In this document: piece after piece, positions 6,914-13,669 of the stretch
Numbering within the stretch: the stretch's first letter is position 1
Layout: each line of letters begins with the position of its first letter
DNA from: a candidate division NC10 bacterium SPGG6
GTDB taxonomy: Bacteria > Methylomirabilota > Methylomirabilia > Methylomirabilales > CSP1-5
NCBI GenBank assembly: GCA_001643535.1
Contig: LXTG01000029.1
Location: 1-16,560 of the forward strand
Length of the DNA stretch: 16,560 nucleotides
Direction: 5' to 3'
The notes under the pieces: model-generated
The model's input: only the letters and a program-made list of their open reading frames with translations
Database searches by the model: none
What the model was told of the DNA's origin: nothing
Position numbers and translations under genes: made by a program

Positions 6914-6998
6914 CGATGAGCCATGACCGAGAAAATGAGGGTATCGGCTATGGGTCATTTGAGCAGCCTCGCACCCGTCGGGAGGGCCGCAGGATGCG

Positions 6999-7856
6999 AT
7001 GATCCTTCGCCTGCTCGCGAAATATCGACGGACGGTCGTCCTCGCGAGTGCCGTCCTTGTCTCCTTCCTCCTGATGACCATGGAGGTGCGCCAGGAAGAG
7101 AATCTTACGCCTTTTCTCAAACGGCTCCTCCTCGAGTCCGTCAGCCCTTTCCTTAAGGCCACCACGTACGTCAAGCATACCGCTCAAGAGATCTGGGATA
7201 ACTATGTGGATCTCCGCTTCGTCCGGCAGGAGAATCTGCGCCTCCACGAGGAGATCGAAGCTCTCCAGACCCGCCTGAGGGTATTGGAGGAAGCAGATCG
7301 GGAAAATTTACGCCTCAAGGACCTCCTGGGCCTTCGAGGGCGAGTGTCCTTCACCGTTGTTCCAGCGGGGGTGGTAGGGAAGGATGCCACCAACTGGTTT
7401 CACAGCTTGCTGATCGACCTCGGGGCCCGCGACGGTATGAGACGCCATATGGCGGTGATCGCCCCTGGGGGGCTGGTCGGCCAGATTGTGGAGGTCAGCC
7501 GCTCGAGCGCCCGCGTCCAGCTCATCACCGATCCCGTGAGTTCGGTCGGGGCGCTGCTGCAGACCTCACGGGTGACAGGGCTATTGGTGGGCGCCCGATC
7601 GGGGCGGCTGCGGATCAGGTACCTTCCCGTCCGGGCCGAGGTCCGGGAGGGAGAGGTAGTGATCACCTCGGGTCTCGGTGGTGTGTATCCCAAGGGGATA
7701 TTGGTCGGAAAGGTGGCGGCTGTTGACAGGCGGAGTGGGGCCCTCTTTCAGGAGGCGATCGTCGAACCCAGCATCGATTTTTCTCGGTTGGAGGGGGTCC
7801 TGGTGGTCGCCGGGGAGGGTTCCCGTCCTCTTCGGTCTCAGCGGAGGGAGGAATGA
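6999..7856 (+). CDS. mreC: Rod shape-determining protein MreC
   Basis: The 285-residue protein has the MreC layout: a basic start, one membrane helix (about 12-28), a coiled coil at about 72-110 with leucine and charged residues alternating (RQENLRLHEEIEALQTRL), and a periplasmic double beta-barrel. The barrel begins near VVGKDATNWFHSLLIDLGAR and includes VVITSGLGGVYPKGILVGKV, typical of the family. MreC dimers bridge MreB/MreD in the membrane to PBP2 and activate it. ATG 6999 has GGAGGG about 12 nt upstream and AGGA closer in. Its stop overlaps the mreD start by 4 nt (ATGA), which implies translational coupling. Confidence 0.95.
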   Translation: MILRLLAKYRRTVVLASAVLVSFLLMTMEVRQEENLTPFLKRLLLESVSPFLKATTYVKHTAQEIWDNYVDLRFVRQENLRLHEEIEALQTRLRVLEEADRENLRLKDLLGLRGRVSFTVVPAGVVGKDATNWFHSLLIDLGARDGMRRHMAVIAPGGLVGQIVEVSRSSARVQLITDPVSSVGALLQTSRVTGLLVGARSGRLRIRYLPVRAEVREGEVVITSGLGGVYPKGILVGKVAAVDRRSGALFQEAIVEPSIDFSRLEGVLVVAGEGSRPLRSQRREE

Positions 7857-8335
7857 TCTGGTTGGTCGGCGGAATTCTCGGGGTTGTGATTCTCCAGACG
7901 ACCATCACCCCGCTGGTGGAACTCGGGCAGGTCCGGCCGGACCTCTTCCTCCTGCTGCTCTACTTGGGGAGCTACAAGATGAGTCCCGTGCGGGCCTGCC
8001 TGTGGGGTTCCGTGCTGGGCCTCTATGAAGATGCCCTCTCCGGGGCTCCCCTGGGACTGAATGTCTTTACCTTGAGTCTCCTGGGGTACGCGCTGGTTCG
8101 GGTGCGAGAGGAGCTGGAGGAGACGCGTCTCGTCCCTCACGTGGTTCTCCTCTTTCTTGCCGGGCTCAGCTCGGGCTTGATGACTCTAGGGGTCCTGGCC
8201 TTCTTCGGAATGGGGCGAGAGCTCGGGGAGTCCCTCATCTGGGTAGTCCTGCCGACGGCGGTGTACACGACAGCCGTCGGGGCCCTCCTCCTGTTTGGCA
8301 CCAGGTTGGGCCGGCTGGTGGAGGTGAAACTGTGA
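7853..8335 (+). CDS. mreD: Rod shape-determining protein MreD
   Basis: This 160-residue, very hydrophobic protein has about five membrane helices. It carries the MreD-like segment QVRPDLFLLLLYLGSYKMSP near residues 24-43 and the GSVLGLYEDALSGAPLGLN motif at about 51-70. MreD is an integral membrane partner of MreC in the elongasome. The start ATG 7853 overlaps the mreC stop (ATGA) and has GGAG 6 nt upstream. Its own stop overlaps the mrdA start (GTGA). The length is normal for the family. Confidence 0.93.
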   Translation: MIWLVGGILGVVILQTTITPLVELGQVRPDLFLLLLYLGSYKMSPVRACLWGSVLGLYEDALSGAPLGLNVFTLSLLGYALVRVREELEETRLVPHVVLLFLAGLSSGLMTLGVLAFFGMGRELGESLIWVVLPTAVYTTAVGALLLFGTRLGRLVEVKL

Positions 8336-10167
8336 ACCGGCCGTGGCTCTCCCTCACCCCGCTGATCCAGCGAAAGATTCGTCGGACTGCGCTCCTGGTC
8401 ACGGCGGTCTTTATCATGCTTTTCATGCGGTTGTGGTACCTCCAGGTATTGGAGGGTCGGCACTACGCCACCCTGTCCACCAACAACCGCCTCCGCCTGC
8501 GCTCGGTGGAGGCCCCCAGGGGGTTCATCCTTGATCGGTCTGGGGCGGTCCTGGTGGAGAATCGCCCCTCGTTCGATGTGTACGTGATCCCCGCCGACGT
8601 CCCGGATCCTGACGAGACCGCTCGGGCCATTGGAGCCATTCTGGCGCAGGCACCAGGGGAGGTCGCCGGGAAGATTCGGGCGGGCCAAGCCCATCCCTAT
8701 CAACCGCTTCTTCTGGCCCGGGAGGTGAATGAGCGGACCATGGTGGCCATCGAGGAGCGGAAGATGAATCTGCCAGGCATCAGCCTCAAGGTCCATCCGA
8801 TCCGGTCATACCTCGACCACGGCATCGCCGCCCATCTCCTGGGATATGTGAGCGAGGTGAATCGGGAGCAACTCCACCAAGAAGAGTACCGGGATTTTCA
8901 GCCGGGCGAGACGGTAGGCCAAGCGGGAGTAGAACGGCTATTCGATGCCTTTGTGCGGGGGATCAATGGCCGGGAAGAGATCGAGGTGGACGCGCAGGGA
9001 CGGTTGGTACGCCTCCTCGATCGGCTCGAGCCCCAATCCGGCTTCAATCTTGTTCTGACCCTCGACAAGAAGCTGCAGGTGGCCGCGGAAAAGGCCTTCG
9101 CTGGAAAACGAGGGGCCGTGGTGGCCATGAATCCTCAGACCGGCGAGATCCTGGTGTGGGTCAGTGGGCCCTCCTACGATCCAAACCTTTTCGCCCAGCG
9201 GCTGAGCCGCGGGGCGTGGGAAGAGCTGGTTGCCAATCCGACACATCCGTTCCAGAATCGTCCCCTCCAGGCGCAATACCCCCCAGGGTCGATTTTTAAA
9301 TTGGTGGTGATGGCTGCGGGGTTAGAAACCGGGGCGATCACGCCCGAGACAGTCTTCCACTGTCCCGGTCACTTCACCCTGGGTCGTTCCACCTTTAAAG
9401 ATTGGAAGGAAGGGGGACACGGCCGGCAAGACCTGATGCAGGCGATCGCCCACTCGTGCAATGTCTACTTTTACCAGGCCGCGCTGAAGACGGGGATCGA
9501 CCCCATCGCGTGGGTCGCCCGGGAGTTTGGACTGGGTCAGAAGACGGGGATTGAACTGAGGGATGAGGCGACGGGACTCATTCCCGCGCCGGCCTGGAAA
9601 CGGGATACCGTGGGGGAACCCTGGTACCCCGGGGACACCGTCCTCAGCGGGATAGGCCAGGGGAGGATCCTCGTCACACCGCTCCAGATGGTGACGATGG
9701 TGGCGGCCATTGCCAACGGGGGGACCCTCTACCGACCTTGGATGGTGAAACGGGTGGAGTCCTGGGGGGGAGAGGTAGTGGCGGCCTACGGGCCAGAGGT
9801 CGTCCGAAAGGTGAACGTGAATCCTCGGGTTTTGGAGCTGCTCCGCCAGGGGATGCTCCGGGTGGTGGAGGAGGGGACCGGCAGGTCGGCCCGCATTAGC
9901 GGGGTCCAGGTCGCGGGAAAGACGGGAACCGCGCAAGTAGTCAAAAGGCAGGTCGGCAACGCCGGGATGACGAAGGACCACGCGTGGTTCGTGGCCTTTG
10001 CCCCTTACACGGATCCGGAGATTGCGATCGTGGTCATTGCCGAGAATGCCGGTTTCGGCAGCGTGGCCGCCGCACCAGTCGCGCGGGCGGTCCTGGAGGC
10101 CGCCTATTCTCCCGCGCGAGGAAAGACCGCAGTGGCTCAAGGACCGGGACTCGGGGCGCAGGAATAG
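8332..10167 (+). CDS. mrdA: Penicillin-binding protein 2, elongasome transpeptidase
   Basis: The 611-residue protein starts at GTG 8332, with GGAGGT 6 nt upstream and a 4-nt overlap with mreD. It has a short cytoplasmic part, one membrane helix (about 18-36) and a pedestal domain with RSVEAPRGFILDRSGAVL. The transpeptidase domain carries all three catalytic motifs: SIFK (Ser320, Lys323), SCN (375-377) and KTG (530-532). The sequence GETVGQAGVERLFDAFVRG is typical of class B PBP2. The enzyme cross-links new peptidoglycan during side-wall growth, together with RodA encoded next to it. Length and motifs are intact. Confidence 0.97.
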   Translation: MNRPWLSLTPLIQRKIRRTALLVTAVFIMLFMRLWYLQVLEGRHYATLSTNNRLRLRSVEAPRGFILDRSGAVLVENRPSFDVYVIPADVPDPDETARAIGAILAQAPGEVAGKIRAGQAHPYQPLLLAREVNERTMVAIEERKMNLPGISLKVHPIRSYLDHGIAAHLLGYVSEVNREQLHQEEYRDFQPGETVGQAGVERLFDAFVRGINGREEIEVDAQGRLVRLLDRLEPQSGFNLVLTLDKKLQVAAEKAFAGKRGAVVAMNPQTGEILVWVSGPSYDPNLFAQRLSRGAWEELVANPTHPFQNRPLQAQYPPGSIFKLVVMAAGLETGAITPETVFHCPGHFTLGRSTFKDWKEGGHGRQDLMQAIAHSCNVYFYQAALKTGIDPIAWVAREFGLGQKTGIELRDEATGLIPAPAWKRDTVGEPWYPGDTVLSGIGQGRILVTPLQMVTMVAAIANGGTLYRPWMVKRVESWGGEVVAAYGPEVVRKVNVNPRVLELLRQGMLRVVEEGTGRSARISGVQVAGKTGTAQVVKRQVGNAGMTKDHAWFVAFAPYTDPEIAIVVIAENAGFGSVAAAPVARAVLEAAYSPARGKTAVAQGPGLGAQE

Positions 10168-10182
10168 TCCAGGAGACGGCGA

Positions 10183-11283
10183 ATGTATCTCGACCGCCGG
10201 ATGCTCGCGACCTTTGACTGGCGAATGGCTGGCATCACCCTGATTCTCATCGGCGTCGGGATTATCACCATCTGGAGCGGCAATCTGGGCTCTCCCTCGC
10301 CCCTGAAGCAGAGCCTGTATCTCCGTCAGGCCCTCTGGTTCGTCCTAGGGCTCTTTGGGCTCCTCGCGGCTGCATTCGTCAACTATCGGAGCCTGGCCCG
10401 GTTTGCCTATCCGATCTTTGGGACCTTCCTCGCCCTCCTGCTCCTGCTCACGGTAGTCGGGGGGGCGGGCTCTGGGGCCCAGCGCTGGATCCGGGTCGGG
10501 GTGTGGACGCTCCAACCCTCAGAGTTCATGAAGCTCGCCCTGATCGTCGTCCTGGCACGCTACTTTGAGGATTACAAGGAGCGCCTAGGGGAGTTGCGCC
10601 TCTTGGTAGTCCCTGCCATAGTCGCACTTGTCCCTATCCTCCTCATCCTGGGACAGCCGGATTTGGGCACGGCCACGCTGCTGGGACTGCTCACCCTCTC
10701 GATCCTCCTCTTGGTGGGGCTCCGGTTCAAACACCTCCTCTTCCTCGCTTTTGCCGGCGCAGCCTTGACGCCACTCCTCTGGTCCTTCCTCAAGGACTAT
10801 CAGCAGCAGCGACTCATGGTCTTTTTGTACCCACAGCTTGATCCACTCGGGGCGGGCTATCACATCACGCAGTCCAAGATCGCCGTAGGGTCGGGGGGGC
10901 TGTTGGGGAAGGGATTGAAGGCGGCGAGCCAGAGCCAGCTCAACTTTCTCCCGGCCAGCCACACCGACTTTATCTTCGCGGTGCTGGCCGAGCAGTGGGG
11001 ATTCCTCGGCTGCCTGGCCATCCTCCTCCTGTACTATTTCCTCATTACGCGGGGACTCGAGATCGCCAGTGAGGCCAGAGATCTCTTCGGCGCTTTGATG
11101 GCCTTCGGGATTATGGCCATGCTGATGGTCCAACTCGCCGTTAACGTCGGGATGGTGCTGGGTGTGATGCCGGTGGTGGGAGTCCCCCTTCCCCTCTTGA
11201 GCTACGGGGGCTCCTCCCTCCTGGTGACTTGCGTCAGTATCGGGCTGGTCATGAGCGTCCACATGCGCCGGTTCCTCTATTAG
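10183..11283 (+). CDS. rodA: Peptidoglycan glycosyltransferase RodA (SEDS family)
   Basis: This 366-residue polytopic protein has about ten membrane helices. SEDS hallmarks are present: GAQRWIRVGVWTLQPSEFMK near residues 100-119, GKGLKAASQSQLNFLPASHT followed by Asp262 (HTDFIF), which matches the catalytic aspartate of RodA, and MPVVGVPLPLLSYGGSSLL near the end. RodA polymerises lipid II into glycan strands in complex with PBP2. ATG 10183 has AGGAG at 7 nt, 15 nt after mrdA. The TAG stop (11281-11283) coincides with the left end of a MITE-like element, so the natural C-terminus may have been set by that insertion; the protein nevertheless looks complete. Confidence 0.97.
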   Translation: MYLDRRMLATFDWRMAGITLILIGVGIITIWSGNLGSPSPLKQSLYLRQALWFVLGLFGLLAAAFVNYRSLARFAYPIFGTFLALLLLLTVVGGAGSGAQRWIRVGVWTLQPSEFMKLALIVVLARYFEDYKERLGELRLLVVPAIVALVPILLILGQPDLGTATLLGLLTLSILLLVGLRFKHLLFLAFAGAALTPLLWSFLKDYQQQRLMVFLYPQLDPLGAGYHITQSKIAVGSGGLLGKGLKAASQSQLNFLPASHTDFIFAVLAEQWGFLGCLAILLLYYFLITRGLEIASEARDLFGALMAFGIMAMLMVQLAVNVGMVLGVMPVVGVPLPLLSYGGSSLLVTCVSIGLVMSVHMRRFLY

Positions 11284-11476
11284 CCCGGATTATTCACATA
11301 GAAGTGAATAATCTGCCCTCCGGGCCGTTCGACATGCTCACGGTCCCGAGCAGAGCCGAGGGACTTCGACTCCGCCCCGCGTTTGCGGGGCCTCGGTCAG
11401 GGCTAGCCTTGAGTCCCGCCCCAGTAGCGGGACGCATTATTTACGAAGACACTCCGTTCGTGAATAATGCGGGTTA
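11281..11476. mobile_element. MITE-like element with 17-bp terminal inverted repeats
   Basis: The left end TAGCCCGGATTATTCAC (11281-11297) and the reverse complement of 11460-11476 (TAACCCGCATTATTCAC) agree at 15 of 17 positions. Both ends carry TA at the outer edge, as expected from a Tc1/mariner-IS630-type insertion into TA. Internally there are four hairpins: GATTATTCAC/GTGAATAATC (11288-11313), CCCCGC/GCGGGG (11375-11390, with CCGAGG/CCTCGG outside it), GTCCCGC/GCGGGAC (11413-11433) and GCATTATTTACG/CGTGAATAATGC (11434-11470). There is no transposase frame, so it would need one in trans. It could also act as a transcription terminator after rodA. Confidence 0.75.
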
Positions 11477-11507
11477 GGTCACCCTCCGAAGGACAGGGGA
11501 TTGAGAG

Positions 11508-11570
11508 ATGCCGCAAAAAATCCGAGTGAAGTTGACATTTGAGGGGACAAAGCGGAGGAGACGACCATGA
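11508..11570 (+). CDS. Possible 20-codon leader ORF overlapping the next gene
   Basis: ATG 11508 opens a 20-residue frame (MPQKIRVKLTFEGTKRRRRP). Its TGA overlaps the ATG of the following gene as ATGA (11567-11570), an arrangement typical of translational coupling. Only a weak GATTGAGAG precedes it. The peptide is strongly basic, ending in a run of arginines. It may be a leader, a remnant, or chance. Confidence 0.3.
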   Translation: MPQKIRVKLTFEGTKRRRRP

Positions 11571-11881
11571 ATAAAGTACAGATTGTCGAGGCAGTGGTAA
11601 AAGGGGTCGGCGATGCCATGAATCGCATTGATGCCGATGCGCGGGGCAAAGGGACAGACCCCCAGGTGTTCGCCGAGGGTCTGCTTGACGGCTTGACAAA
11701 CTGCCTGGCTCTCGTCGCGACGAACACGATCATCAAGAGTCAAGATCCCAGTCGCGAACCTTCCTCCGAGAAGGTCGACGCGATGATGGGCCGCTTTTAC
11801 GACGGGATCAAGAACGCAACGATGGCGTTATTGAGGGTCGAGGGGGAGCGAGGCGGGGGAGATGGAGGCAGCCCATCGTGA
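11567..11881 (+). CDS. Small soluble protein of unknown function
   Basis: ATG 11567 has a strong GGAGGAG about 6 nt upstream. The 104-residue protein is predicted helical and soluble (MNKVQIVEAVVKGVGDAMNR, then FAEGLLDGLTNCLALVATNT and MMGRFYDGIKNATMALLRVE) and ends in a Gly-rich, low-complexity tail (GERGGGDGGSPS). No signal peptide or known motif is seen and I recognise no family. It is not ZapA, which sits next to the 6S RNA gene in some proteobacteria. The same frame stays open for another 45 codons after the TGA, as described in the next entry. Confidence 0.7.
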   Translation: MNKVQIVEAVVKGVGDAMNRIDADARGKGTDPQVFAEGLLDGLTNCLALVATNTIIKSQDPSREPSSEKVDAMMGRFYDGIKNATMALLRVEGERGGGDGGSPS

Positions 11882-12019
11882 ACCGCCCCGCCGGGCTCCC
11901 TGCGCGCCGGTATCCTTCGCCACGTCAGCGTTACGTTTGGCCTGCTGGTCACCGCCCAGCAGGTGGGCTCGTATAAGTTCCGGACGCTGGCGGAGCTGGC
12001 GGACTGGTTGGCGTCGTGA
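11882..12019 (+). other. In-frame continuation after the stop of the 104-aa gene, possible degraded C-terminus
   Basis: Directly after TGA 11879-11881 the same frame reads on for 45 codons to TGA 12017-12019. It includes SLRAGILRHVSVTFGLLVTA and FRTLAELADWLAS, which look protein-like. It has no start codon or ribosome binding site of its own and ends just before the 6S promoter. An open stretch of this length is also fairly likely by chance in GC-rich DNA. Confidence 0.25.
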
Positions 12020-12024
12020 TCTGC

Positions 12025-12030
12025 TAGAAT
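12025..12030 (+). promoter_or_regulatory. -10 box of the probable 6S RNA gene
   Basis: TAGAAT lies 7-8 nt before the inferred 5' end of the structured RNA. No convincing -35 box is visible at normal spacing. Confidence 0.5.
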
Positions 12031-12036
12031 GGTTTC

Positions 12037-12210
12037 AGGTATTCGGTGTCGCATGTTAGGTCAGGCCGGCTCGGGAAGTCATCCTTCATTGGCGGAAAAC
12101 TCCATGGGTTCCTTATTCCGCCTTCCTCAGGATCTGCTTCCCTCGCCGGCTCCCAGGGCGATGGACCGGGTCGTCGTCTCATCCCAATGAGCCGGTGCGG
12201 CACTACCATG
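12037..12210 (+). ncRNA. ssrS: Probable 6S RNA
   Basis: This non-coding stretch folds as 6S RNA does. The closing stem is GGTA (12038-12041) with TACC (12204-12207), a TTCG bulge, then GTGTCGCA (12046-12053) with TGCGGCAC (12196-12203). A central bubble follows: 11 nt on the 5' side and 45 nt on the 3' side, the latter holding a CTCAT/ATGAG hairpin (12178-12191). The apical arm is GCCGGC/GCCGGC (12065-12070, 12145-12150), GGGAAG/CTTCCC, ATCCT/AGGAT and GGCGGAA/TTCCGCC (12091-12122) in perfect register. 6S RNA mimics an open promoter and sequesters sigma70-RNA polymerase. The GGTATTCG start and UGCGGC-type 3' stem resemble known 6S closing stems. The identity rests on fold and position; another structured RNA is possible. 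Confidence 0.7.
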
Positions 12211-12235
12211 GCTGGCTGCCTACATGGAGGGAGCG

Positions 12236-12895
12236 ATGAACCAACCAACGATCGGAGCCCTGCAGACCAGAAGGCGCATGGGCTGGGCACACATCTGTCG
12301 ACTTCTTGGATTCGTTGGGGTTGCCCTCTTTTTCATTTCGGCCTTCACCCCCTTACCGAATATGCTGAGTCGTTGGTTTGACACGCCATCACAACTTGAG
12401 CCAGCTAAGGCGATTGTCGTCCTAGGGGGCGGAGTCTCGCCCGACGGAGTCCTGAGCAATATCTCAATGCGGCGAGCCCTCCACGGGATTCTCCTCCATC
12501 GGAAGGGCCTTGCTTCGCTGCTGGTCTTCTCGGGCCCGGCCCGTGATGGGGGCCCGGCCGAGGCTGAGGTCCGTGCGCAGCTTGCCCGAGACCTGGGGAT
12601 CTCGCCAGGCGTGATCCTCACAGAGGCCGACGCGCGGACCACACGGGAGGAGGCCCTTCACATGAGGGCACTCCTCCAGGCGAGAGGTGTGCGGAAGATT
12701 CTCCTGGTGACGCACGGCGACCACCTGGCGCGGGCTCGGGCAGTGTTTGAGCGTGCGGGCTTTGAGATCCTCGCGGCACCGGCACAGAAGCTCTCGAGCC
12801 GCGTCTCCAAGCCCGCCGGGCGCCTCCGGCTGATGCGTCGAATAGTCACAGAGCTTCTCGCACGACTCTATTACCGGATCGCCGGATACCTCTAA
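12236..12895 (+). CDS. DUF218 (YdcF/SanA/ElyC-like) membrane protein
   Basis: Two in-frame ATGs exist. The one at 12236 has GGAGGGAG about 4 nt upstream and is preferred over 12224, giving 219 residues. One membrane helix (about 20-37) anchors a DUF218 domain. That domain has AIVVLGGGVSPDGVLSN near 59-75, a SxxRxxxA-type segment, VFSGPARDGGPAEAEV, EADARTTREEA and KILLVTHGDHLARARAVFER near 154-173, which follow the family's conserved strands and acidic or His residues. Relatives such as SanA and ElyC affect envelope barrier function and polyisoprenoid-carrier-linked wall synthesis. The substrate is unproven. It lies directly after the 6S RNA and 14 nt before the next small gene. Confidence 0.88.
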   Translation: MNQPTIGALQTRRRMGWAHICRLLGFVGVALFFISAFTPLPNMLSRWFDTPSQLEPAKAIVVLGGGVSPDGVLSNISMRRALHGILLHRKGLASLLVFSGPARDGGPAEAEVRAQLARDLGISPGVILTEADARTTREEALHMRALLQARGVRKILLVTHGDHLARARAVFERAGFEILAAPAQKLSSRVSKPAGRLRLMRRIVTELLARLYYRIAGYL

Positions 12896-12909
12896 GAGTG
12901 AGGGGAGAC

Positions 12910-13242
12910 ATGGAGCAGGTCTTTATTCTCGCCCTGGTCGGTAGCACGTCGGTCGGCGCCTATCTGGTAGGCGCAAAAGGCCTTGGGTTGTCCGGAACGG
13001 GCATCCGGAGGGCCGTGAGCAAGATGCTGGAGTGTCTCGGGACGACGCTCGTCTTCCTCGCAATCAACATTACCGTGGCGGTGGTCGCGATTCTGGCTGC
13101 GCGCGTCCTGACGCGGGGGTTTGTGTCGCTCTACTCTGCCGCGGACGAGACATTACTGGTGCTTTCACTCATCCAAGGTCTCGCCTTCCAGTGGTGGCGG
13201 GATCTGTCGGCGCCGTGGCCGCCAAACTTCTCGCGTCGGTGA
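12910..13242 (+). CDS. Small polytopic membrane protein, unknown function
   Basis: ATG 12910 follows GAGGGGAGAC, a good ribosome binding site, and is preferred to the GTG at 12898. The 110-residue protein has about three hydrophobic segments: EQVFILALVGSTSVGAYLVG (about 2-21), LGTTLVFLAINITVAVVAIL (about 44-63) and TLLVLSLIQGLAF near 82-95. A basic loop (GIRRAVSKMLE) lies between the first two, and the C-terminus is Trp/Pro-rich. No family is recognised. Its stop (TGA 13240-13242) overlaps the ATG of the next gene. Confidence 0.65.
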   Translation: MEQVFILALVGSTSVGAYLVGAKGLGLSGTGIRRAVSKMLECLGTTLVFLAINITVAVVAILAARVLTRGFVSLYSAADETLLVLSLIQGLAFQWWRDLSAPWPPNFSRR

Positions 13243-13559
13243 TGTATCTCCTACTCCTTCTTCTGCTTGCGGTATCTGTCTTCTGCATAGCCTGGGGCCT
13301 TTGGAGAGGGTATCGGGATCGTCATGCGGTCCGCCCGGACGAGGCGGCGGTTCCAACCCCACCGGATGAGGATGTCTTGATCTTCGACCGGGTGACCGAC
13401 GGGCTCTCGCAGATCCCCAACCCCGACGACCCGAGGGCATTGTGGGCCGCCCACAAGGAGGTAATGCAGAGCGTCGGAGAGCAGTATGGCCTGAAATCGG
13501 CGCAGGTCGGCGTGATCTACTGGCGTGTCTGGCAATGGAAGCATGGCATTCGGAGGTGA
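13242..13559 (+). CDS. Small membrane-anchored protein, unknown function
   Basis: The ATG at 13242 overlaps the previous stop (TGATG), so the start is chosen by translational coupling and not by a Shine-Dalgarno sequence; the frame is open further upstream, but that part runs out of frame over the preceding gene. The 105-residue protein has an N-terminal helix (MYLLLLLLLAVSVFCIAWGL), then a cytosolic or periplasmic acidic linker (PDEAAVPTPPDEDVLIFD). A helical C-terminal part follows (DDPRALWAAHKEVMQSVGEQ, then VGVIYWRVWQWKHGIRR). The family is unknown. The pair with the upstream gene probably acts together at the membrane. Confidence 0.65.
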   Translation: MYLLLLLLLAVSVFCIAWGLWRGYRDRHAVRPDEAAVPTPPDEDVLIFDRVTDGLSQIPNPDDPRALWAAHKEVMQSVGEQYGLKSAQVGVIYWRVWQWKHGIRR

Positions 13560-13572
13560 TTGGTCCTTGGAC

Positions 13573-13602
13573 TTGACAAGCTACGCGAGAAGTTGTTGTA
13601 AT
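13573..13602 (+). promoter_or_regulatory. Strong sigma70-type promoter upstream of ileS
   Basis: TTGACA, a perfect -35 hexamer (13573-13578), an 18-bp spacer and TGTAAT (13597-13602) predict a transcript starting near 13609, about 60 nt before the ileS start codon. Confidence 0.65.
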
Positions 13603-13629
13603 GACACCTCGTTGTGACTGCCGTCACTA

Positions 13630-13658
13630 AGCCCTCATCAGTGCCGATGGGGGCTTTT
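13630..13658 (+). terminator. Terminator-like hairpin in the ileS leader
   Basis: AGCCCTCATC (13630-13639) pairs with GATGGGGGCT (13646-13655) through ten pairs including one G-T, with a 6-nt loop, and is followed by TTTG after the final T. A smaller hairpin, GTGAC-tgcc-GTCAC (13614-13627), sits just before it. Because it lies after the predicted promoter and before ileS, it could be an attenuator, or simply the terminator of the upstream genes. Confidence 0.7.
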
Positions 13659-13669
13659 GTCTCGGAGGC

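Noticed and set aside
11532..11537. TTGACA before the 104-aa gene as a -35 box
   Set aside because: No acceptable -10 at normal spacing; the position is occupied by the GGAGGAG ribosome binding site.
12046..12381. Plus-strand open frame across the 6S region
   Set aside because: No ribosome binding site, low-complexity Ser/Gly sequence, and it runs through the structured RNA and out of frame into the DUF218 gene.
13609..13669. T-box riboswitch for ileS
   Set aside because: The leader is only about 60 nt and lacks room for a specifier stem and an antiterminator; no T-box sequence is visible.
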